DNA of 64,000 nucleotides from Vandiemenella viatica (Eukaryota > Arthropoda > Insecta > Orthoptera > Morabidae), in NCBI GenBank assembly GCA_031002005.1, contig JARYHS010013630.1:30839504-30903503 (forward strand), read 5' to 3'. This document shows positions 56,562-64,000 of the stretch, piece by piece. Numbering within the stretch: the first letter of the stretch is position 1; each line of letters starts with the position of its first letter. The notes beneath the pieces were generated by a model that was not told the DNA's origin, searched no databases, and saw nothing but the letters and a program-made list of their open reading frames with translations. A program made the translations under genes and the position numbers.

Positions 56562-58603
56562 ACAAGCAAAACTGTATACTAGGACCCGTCGTGGAAGGGC
56601 TGTATACCTCAGTTAATCAAGTAATGGACATATGTGCAAACAAGTGGAAATTTTTTTTTCAAAATTCAAAATTTTATGTTAAAACTAAAAATAAGCAAAA
56701 TTCGAAGTCTCAAACTATAAGGATAGGTTCTGGTGAGCAGTGGTTCTATGAAGGAAGGTGGAAGTGAGGGGGATGGGTGGGAGGAAAATTGGAGCTATCT
56801 TAAATTTAGACCTGGAGATTGTCTAGTCCCCAGTTGGTACTGATAGGCCAGTTCCCACCTTATAAGTTCTGAAATACTGCTTTTATCTGAGAGGACTCTG
56901 ATGGCGCGGACCGAGAAGCAGGTGTTAAAATTGTTGGTGCCATGTATAGTGGCATGATGAGATACAGGGTGGTCAGGTTTCTTGGTGTGTACTGATTGTC
57001 AGTGTCCATTCATTCTGATGGCCAGTGGATTTGTTGTGAGTCCAATGTAGGAGGCTGGGCAATGGTTACAAGTGAGTTGGAATATAAGGTGGGAGGATGT
57101 ACAAGTGGTGAATCCTGTGATGGGAAAGCTTTCCCCAGTTATGGGGATGGTAAAGGTGGTGGAAGGCGGGTGCATACTGCATAATTTTCAATGGGATCTG
57201 TTGCAAGGAAATGAACCTTGGGGCTGTCTTGCAGGCTGGGGGACCCCATGCTTATGGACCAAGAGTTGGTTGAGGTTTGGAGATCTGCTGAAGCAACTTC
57301 TGGGTGGGCAAGGGAGGATTTTAGGAAGGAGGTTTCTCATCTCAGGGCAGGCTCGAAGGAAGTCGTAACCTTGTCTCAAGATTCGGTTAACAGATTCCAA
57401 GCCTGGGAAGTAACGGGTGAGCAAAACAGGGCTATGGTAGGTTGAGTAGGTTCATAAGCCTGGCAACCCAGGACGTCCCATAGTTGCTGCATGTGGCTCA
57501 TCCACTGAGTGTATCTCTGTCCTGGTTGACCAGCATCTACAGCCCATTGTCAGCCAGCTTCCCTCCCACATCACGGACACCCGAGACACTTCCTCTCTCG
57601 ACTGCCTACAGTACCCACACCTCTTCCCCGTGACTCCCTTCTAGTGACGGTAGATGGGACCTCCATGGGCTTGCCATGGGCTCAGTGGCATGGAACATTT
57701 TCTAGACCAGCGTCCACCCAATAGCCTTCCCACCAGATCTTTCCTGCTCACCTTGGCGGAACTAATACTAAACAATAACTTTTTTTTTCATTTGAGGGGA
57801 AAATCTATCACCAAGTGAGCGGCACTGCCATGGTCACTCGTATGGCTCCTTCATATGCTAACCTCTACCTAGGCTGCCTAGAACAATCATTAATAGCTAC
57901 AGCCCATCTGAAACCCCTCTTGTGGGTCAGATTCATTGATGATATTCTCATAATCTGGATCCATGGGGGAGACAACCTACTCAGTTTCCTCAATAAACTT
58001 AAAATTGTCAGCTCCTTGAAACTGGGGAAAGCTTTCCCATCACAGGATTCACCACTTGTACATCCCCCCACCTTATATTCCAACTCACTTGTAACCATTG
58101 CCCAGCCTCCTACATTGGACTCACAACAAATCCACTGGCCATCAGAATGAATGGACACTGACAATCAGTACACACCAAGAAACCTGACCACCCTGTCTGT
58201 ATCTCATCATGCCACTATACATGGCACCAACAATTTTAACACCTGCTTCTCGGTCCGCGCCATCAGAGTCCTCTCAGATAAAAGCAGTATTTCAGAACTT
58301 ATAAGGTGGGAACTGGCCTATCAGTACCAACTGGGGACTAGACAATCTCCAGGTCTAAATTTAAGATAGCTCCAATTTTCCTCCCACCCATCCCCCTCAC
58401 TTCCACCTTCCTTCATAGAACCACTGCTCACCAGAACCTATCCTTATAGTTTGAGACTTCGAATTTTGCTTATTTTTAGTTTTAACATAAAATTTTGAAT
58501 TTTGAAAAAAAAATTTCCACTTGTTTGCACATATGTCCATTACTTGATTAACTGAGGTATACAGCCCTTCCACGACGGGTCCTAGTGTACAGTTTTGCTT
58601 CAT
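56562..58603. mobile_element. PLE-X copy 3, head-to-head inverted composite
   Basis: Two arms of about 575 bp (56562-57141 and 58022-58603) are near-identical inverted copies of the PLE-X 3' end. Between them the left half continues in minus orientation (RT thumb, 57142-about 57480), and the right half is in plus orientation (RT core, about 57500-58020). Same architecture as the composites at 23490 and 36833. No clear target duplication was found at these limits. Confidence 0.85.
57510..58372 (+). pseudogene. PLE-X reverse transcriptase and C-terminus, decayed
   Basis: Blocks: HLQPIVSQLPSHITDTRD (about 57530), then damaged sequence, then SGTAMVTRMAPSYANLYLGC (57818-57877) and LLWVRFIDDILIIWIHGGDN (about 57921-57980), with both RT aspartates present. 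The fusion near 58020 deletes the thumb and jumps into the GIY-YIG region. The C-terminus runs ISELIRWELAYQYQLG and PGLNLR (to 58369). The GTAMGTRMAPSYA/FIDD signature marks a PLE clade distinct from the VAMGSPLSP/YVDD type elsewhere in this window. Confidence 0.8.
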
Positions 58604-58880
58604 ACTTGCTATTCATCATCGTTTTCCAGCCTGTGCTCTTCTAACCCCACCCCCACTTCCTGCCATGTTGTTTTCCCCCACCATGAGCCACCGACATTGT
58701 GGTGCATGCAGTTGACTGCTGGTCGCTTGCGTACAGCCATCTCACTTCTACTGAGGAAGAGCCATGCTCGAAAATTCTATTCTTTGTGTGTTCGTGTTTT
58801 TTCGTGTACCAATGCCTATTCTTTGGTAAGCGGTGGTTTTTCATCCTATCCTAATGTTCAATATATCCGCTTTTAGCATC
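58604..58880 (+). repeat. PLE-X 3' pLTR with hammerhead-like motif
   Basis: Contains CUGAGGA (58751-58757), stem GAGC-CAU-GCUC, GAAA (58770-58773). Follows the right arm of PLE-X copy 3. Confidence 0.6.
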
Positions 58881-58963
58881 TTTGTTTCCTAACAATCTAT
58901 CTATCTATCAGTAAAAACTTGGCACTAGGCAACCACCTGGTCTCAATTTGAGATAATACCCGG

Positions 58964-58964
<1 letters not shown>

Positions 58965-59004
<40 letters not shown>

Positions 59005-59297
59005 GGCGAATTCTCCCAATAAATGGAAGATGGTAAACAAATGACCAAATCAAGTTTTCTTCAAGTTGTTCTTATTGTTCCAATAGGCTTTCATTCTTTC
59101 CGAGAAAGCTTGTTTGCGTTCTTCCGACCACTTTGGTCTGTATTGTTTTTGTTTTGGTTGCTCAGTTATAACTTCCCATTTGCCTACTTTGTGTCTGAAG
59201 GTGTCTCTTTCTAAGATATCTGTTGCTCCTATGCTTGCACTTTTAAGATCCTTCCGAATTTCATTCAGCCAAGGTGTTGGATTTTTAAGTCAACCGG
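58965..59297 (-). pseudogene. Non-LTR retrotransposon 3' end with (AAT)n tail
   Basis: The minus strand reads NPTPWLNEIRKDLKSASIGA, TDILERDTFRHKVGKWEVIT and KWSEERKQAFSERMKAYWNN, then a stop and an (AAT)n tail (seen as ATT repeats at 58968-59004). CCGGTCATTATT on both sides (about 58960 and 59292) is a likely target duplication. 5'-truncated copy of about 290 bp. Confidence 0.8.
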
Positions 59298-59600
59298 TCA
59301 TTATTATTATTATTATTATTACATATGTTTAATCTTTTTTTCCTCTCTTTCCCACTACCTATATTGAACCACCACTAACCTAAGTTGATGTTTACTTCAT
59401 AAAAATTATTATTTTACTATATATATTTTTAATTTATATAATATTGTATCTAATTATTATCATTTGCTTTTCATATTTAGTTTCAATTATATTTTGCTCT
59501 TCCCACCGACCAGAGATTAGTTTGGATAATTATCTATGCTTGGGTATTAGCTCTATTTTTCCAACATTTGAATTTACCCCCACCATTTTCCCGACCAGCT

Positions 59601-60095
59601 GTCTTTCTGTGAGGCAGTCTCCAGCTGCGCCCACCTCTCATAATGTTCTCCCATTGATGAAGGGTTTATCCCGAAAATTACTTTATTATATGTGTTTGTC
59701 TTTTATGTGTGTTCGTGCCCCACATCCATCATCTAAATGTAAGTGGTGGCTCATTTCCTTATCCTAATTTGATTCCTTTCTGCTACTTAGCGTCTTGATT
59801 TCATTGTTAACAAATATATATCCTGACCAAAACACTTCCCAGTCCAAAGGTAAAACTGGCATGAAACCTAGGTATTCATACATCTGCAAAATAGTTCTTC
59901 CTGTATTAACTCTCCCTACTCCTATCTTTCTGAAAGTTTACCAGCAGCTAGAGCTTAGGGTGATTAAAAATTCAAATCCTTATAAAATTGTCTGTATTTA
60001 TTATCATTTCGCCATAAAAAATGATTTTGTGATGCTACTTCACAGTTTTAAAGTTACGTGGTTCAAACAAAGTTTTTACAGCATCTAAGGGAATT
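59601..60095 (+). repeat. PLE-X pLTR-like direct repeat, copy B
   Basis: Second copy of 56028-56535, 3573 bp downstream. Hammerhead-like block TTGATGAAGGGTTTATCCCG followed by AAAA (core UUGAUGA, stem GGG/CCC, GAAA). Confidence 0.75.
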
Positions 60096-61365
60096 ATCTT
60101 TCTTTTGATACCAAATATGAACTGTTTATTCTTCTAGGCACAAAGTGAATTTTGACGATTTTGACCTCGCTAATAATATCATTATGACTTTAAAACATAT
60201 TTTAAAATATTCTACATGTTCTCAAATACCTATACAGCTCTTTTCAAATTTTGTACCTGCTTTATCTGATTTATAATTAATTTATTGAAATGACCTACTT
60301 CCGGGTCTGGCAACAACGAAGCAGACATATTAAAAATAAAGCTATTTTGTTCCATCCTAATTACAGTACTACATGTTTCTCGGAAAGGTTTTCAAAGTAT
60401 TGTTTCAAATTCACTCTTAGATATTCTGAACATAATTTACCCTCCTGAATTTACATATACTGCTTAAAATAATTAATTTTCCTATTGGCACATGGCTAGC
60501 TTGATCATACAATACTAAAAAAAAAAAAAATCTTTAGACTGTATGGAACTTTAGTATTCTCACAATATAAGCTGACTTCTTATATCAATTCTAACATATG
60601 ATTTCTTGAATTTTATAGTGCATATTTACGTAATAAAATTTGATACCAGATTTTTTTGTTCTTAAAGTCATTAAACTCTTTCCTATGGTTTCCTTTGAAC
60701 CAATCTTTTAACTGTTTATTATCATGAAGAGCTTACAGAGTGAAGAAAAGTGTTTATTTTTAGTGAAATTATATCATAACAAAATACTGCATCTATTAAG
60801 GTGGATTTTATCTTGCTACAGCTATTTAGGTAGGTTTAGAATGTGAATTTACTCTTTGAAGTTGATTTATTTTCTGTATTAACTGTTTAGTTTACTTTTT
60901 TGCTTCAGTTAGATGTGTAAATGGCATTAAGGCTGCGGTATTGTGTGGTTAACCTGTGCCCGTTCTACTGTCAACAAATTTGATTAAAAGAATTTGCTAA
61001 ATTCTAAGGTAGTTTACAATCTATCGTCTAGATTTAATTTTTGTTTAATAACAGCTCCTTTTTCCTATCTTTTGAAAGCAGATATAGCATGTTTTTCTTT
61101 GTGTAACAAAATGTTGAGCACCATTCTGTATTGCACCAAGTGATACAAATGTGTGTTGAGGCAGTTATTTATTTCTGTAGCCCTCGGTGTGAAAAGCTTC
61201 CTGTATGGTCACCTATTTTCCTTTGTGGAAGGATTATCATTATCTTGACATTCAATTCTGTTCTGGTGTACAAGAAGTTCTTGTAGAGTGCTAATGTCAA
61301 GAGGCTCTATAGTGAAATGTTTCATCCGTGTTCTGATAGAAGACATTATATTCCAAGCACCTGCA

Positions 61366-61402
<37 letters not shown>

Positions 61403-62625
61403 CTTGCATTAAGTGAAACTTAGGGCTGGGTTATCAAAACTAATTGTGAATAGTGAAATCTGATTGTCAAAGTGCTCTGCCTCATTCAACTTTCAACTGT
61501 GGAGGATTTTCACCTGCCCTGGCTTCTCCTGACCACCACACTTAATATATCCCACTGACATAAAGTAAAGGACATAATGTTATAGTGAGCAGCTGTAGTA
61601 TCTTCATCCCATGGAACATCATCTGTGTACTGAGTCTTGTGGGTGAGTAGTAATATTCAGGTCTGCCATTTGAGAGGACATGGGTTCAAATTCTTATCCA
61701 TCCAACTACATTTCACTTTTCCATAATTTCCAAAAATCATTAGAGGTGAATGCTGGCATGGCTCCTTCAAAAGGGCATGGGCTAATCCATTCCTATTTCT
61801 TCCACTCCCCCCCCCCCAGCCTCTCCTAGTTCTAATGACCTCAGCGTCAACAGGTCATAAAGCCTGAAGCAAAGATCATCAGCTAAGTTGACAGTGAACA
61901 CCTCCACCTTCAGAAAATCATTTTACATTTATGACAGATACATTGATCGTTGACATGTACAGCATTCACCAAGCTTCCTCATCTGGTTTCTTGCTTACAT
62001 TTCATACTACCTAATGTCAGATTTGTTATCTTTCTGGAATTTAATTCACAAGAATAATCAAGAAATTTAGCTGCAAAACAACTTCATTGTGAAGAGAGGA
62101 AATTGCTGAGATGCACTACCTGATCTTGAGATTGATCATGAGTACTGTCATTTCACCAAATATGTGAACTTCATACATAATTAAATGATGACCATAGAAT
62201 TAAAACATTTTGTTTGGAATTGTTGTGTTGTTGTCTTGTTCCAGATATTTAAATGCAGTTTTGGAAGAAGGTGGATTTAATTGTAATTTATTAAAGGCCT
62301 GTATAGCTAAAATCATGGGCAAGTGATGACAAAGCAAGTTACATTTTTTGATTGAAACAAAAATAAAATAAAACATTAACTCCTTACTGTACCCATGGAC
62401 CCCTTCTTATACCATGAACCCCCAGATGAAATAATTCTACGTAGTTCCATATTACATAAATTACAAATTTAACTTAACTGTAAATGGTAACATAAAATTA
62501 TAAATAAAATTGTCAGTGTTGGATCCTGTATAGTAACTATTTTTAGCATCGCTGTTTATATGACTAACCATACGTGATACTGTTTTGTGTTTGATTTCTC
62601 TGGACTTTTTTTTATTGTTTTCCAG
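60096..62625. other. Intron sequence
   Basis: AT-rich, with a (TG)n microsatellite at about 61370-61399 and a SINE (separate entry). Nothing else supported. Confidence 0.5.
61635..61875 (+). mobile_element. SINE-A copy 6
   Basis: Head GTGGGTGAGTAGTAATATTC, box-B-like GGGTTCAAATTC, body AGAGGTGAATGCTGGCATGG, CTAATGACCTCAGCGTCAAC and GGTCATAAAGCC, with a poly-C run (about 61807-61818) inside. Confidence 0.75.
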
Positions 62626-62764
62626 TTGACAGTCCAAGATTACCAAGACTAGTACAGAATCTGATGCATATGCTCTGTCACCAATTAGAAGCACCAGATA
62701 CAGCTGTTGAAATGCCTATTGAAACTGTTACTCCTTGGATCCTACTACAGCAAATCATCCAGTG
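62626..62764 (+). CDS. CABIN1: CABIN1-like exon 4 of 4 in window
   Basis: Acceptor TTGTTTTCCAG, donor TG|GTAAGT (strong). Phase fits exon 3: G plus TT gives V, then DSPRLPRLVQNLMHMLCHQL, EAPDTAVEMPIETVTPWILL, QQIIQ plus TG. TPWILLQQIIQW corresponds to LPWIILHRIIWQEE of vertebrate CABIN1 (from memory). The next exon lies beyond the window or was not recognised. Confidence 0.92.
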
Positions 62765-62989
62765 GTAAGTAGATCAGCTCATTCTTTTATTCACTATAAT
62801 TATCTACGCTTAATTGCAAGAAAACTGATTGGACAGCTAAAGTAATTTTAAGTTTCAAATATCAACAAACTGTGTATCTAGTTATAATTTAGTTAGCACT
62901 GATGACATCATTTAAATAATTAAGGTACATGCTTATCAATACGAGATACTTAGCTGAGCAGAGTAGGTAAAATCTAACTTTTTTTCCTT
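62765..62989. other. Intron sequence
   Basis: No feature recognised. Confidence 0.5.
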
Positions 62990-64000
62990 GTTAGAACTAA
63001 GGAAGAATAGGGAAATACAATGCAACACTTACCACTGATGAAGTCGGCTGGAAATGATAAACACACACACATCACACTCAGGCAGGGTGCCCTACACACC
63101 TTTGTCCACATCAAAGCCACTAACTTGCAGCAGTCTCTTCACTTTGACAGTTGCCGCCCATTCCATACCAAACATTCCGTCCCCTACACCCTTCATATCC
63201 ATGGCAGACGCATCTGTTCTGATGCCAAATCCCTTTCCCAGTATCCCAAGCCCTTATTTCCCGCTGTTACCCAGCAAATCTTATACATAAACATATCTCC
63301 CCTGTAATCACCCACCCTCTATGTAACCACTCCCGCTTGGCACCTCTAAAATCTATCCATAGCCCTGCCTTTGTCAACCAGTTCTCTCTTGGCCTCAAGT
63401 CCATCAGTCGAATCTTGCAACAGGATCATGACTTCCTTCACTCATTTCCGGAAGTGTGCACTCTTTTACAAAAAATTCTACCAACTGTCTCCCAGACATG
63501 TTTCAGCAGACCACCTAATCTCAAAAAACATCTTGGTCATAAATAACCTCCACCAGACTCTGTGAAACCACCAAATGGATCTTTTCCATGCAATATACCT
63601 CACTGCAAAATCTGCAGCATGCATCCACGTACTACAATATATTCCAGCTCTACTACCGGGGAAATCTATCCTATCATTGGGCATGCCATATGATCAACAA
63701 CACATATCATATATCAGCTAACCTGCCGCCACTGCACTAGTTCATATATAAGCCTCACTACAAAGCAATTCTCAGTCAGAATGAATGGCCACAGACAAAC
63801 AGTGCACACTCACAATTTATACCTTCCAATACCTGAAAATGCTAATTATCACATTTCTAACCACCTAAATGACTGCTCCACAGTGAGTGCATGCAATCAG
63901 AGTTTTCCTCGAAATCATCGCTATTTCAGAACTTCGGAGATGGGAACTTGCATACCAAAACCAGACACCCACCTGGCCTCAGCCACCAATAAAATTTTAC
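62990..64000 (+). pseudogene. PLE-X copy 4, RT thumb and GIY-YIG remnant, cut by window end
   Basis: Blocks HTFVHIKATNLQQSLHFDSC, AFVNQFSLGLKSISRILQQD, PPNLKKHLGHK, FPCNIPHCKICSMH, IIYQLTCRHC (GIY-YIG-like start), SVRMNGHRQTVHTHNLYLPI and a C-terminal SEMGTCIPKPDTHLASATNK. Stops and frameshifts are present. Best-preserved thumb/nuclease copy of family X here. A CTGATGA with a weak stem (about 63037-63043) near its start is a possible ribozyme relic. Confidence 0.7.

Overview
The window is AT-rich nuclear DNA from an animal, most likely a large-genome insect. An orthopteran is a guess from the giant, transposon-packed introns and the element mix. The only host gene recognised is on the + strand. 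Four consecutive exons (12704-12828, 33532-33721, 54888-55038, 62626-62764) have intron phases that fit one another and together encode a central piece of a calcineurin-binding protein cabin-1 (CABIN1) orthologue, a TPR-type subunit of the HIRA histone H3.3 chaperone complex. The introns between them are about 20.7, 21.2 and 7.6 kb. Everything else recognised is intronic and mostly mobile DNA.

Layout. 1-11.5 kb: decayed Penelope-like element (PLE) pieces of a family called X here, one split by a hAT-like element with an 8-bp target duplication; a solo PLE terminal repeat; a non-LTR retrotransposon remnant; a Tc1-like element split by a 2.1-kb insertion; SINEs. 12.7-12.8 kb: exon. 13.4-21.9 kb: a hairpin element, a second non-LTR remnant, a PLE and two IS630/Tc1/mariner-superfamily elements, some nested. 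23.5-28.9 kb: a 5.4-kb PLE composite of two near-identical inverted halves, carrying two arrays (8 and 16 copies) of a 78-bp unit with a hammerhead-ribozyme-like core. 33.5-33.7 kb: exon. 34.7-45.9 kb: a SINE split by a gag-only LTR retrotransposon, itself holding an intact mariner, a 189-bp satellite and a non-LTR fragment that is in turn split by an almost complete PLE. 47.8-54.4 kb: SINE, a mariner nested in another DNA transposon, and a piggyBac remnant. 54.9-55.0 kb: exon. 56-60 kb: another inverted PLE-X composite and a non-LTR tail. 62.6-62.8 kb: exon. 63-64 kb: PLE-X running off the window.

The most unusual material concerns the PLEs. Four independent insertions have 12-bp target duplications. 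Three of these are single-event composites with an inverted 5' piece. In two families and a related solo repeat, the presumed ORF start codon lies inside the hammerhead core, so the ribozyme region also encodes a conserved MA...VAE N-terminus. In one family the same region has been amplified as a 78-bp array whose unit boundary falls just 3' of the ribozyme core.

No tRNA, rRNA or CRISPR features were seen. Apart from the host exons and one mariner transposase, no intact ORF of clear function was found.
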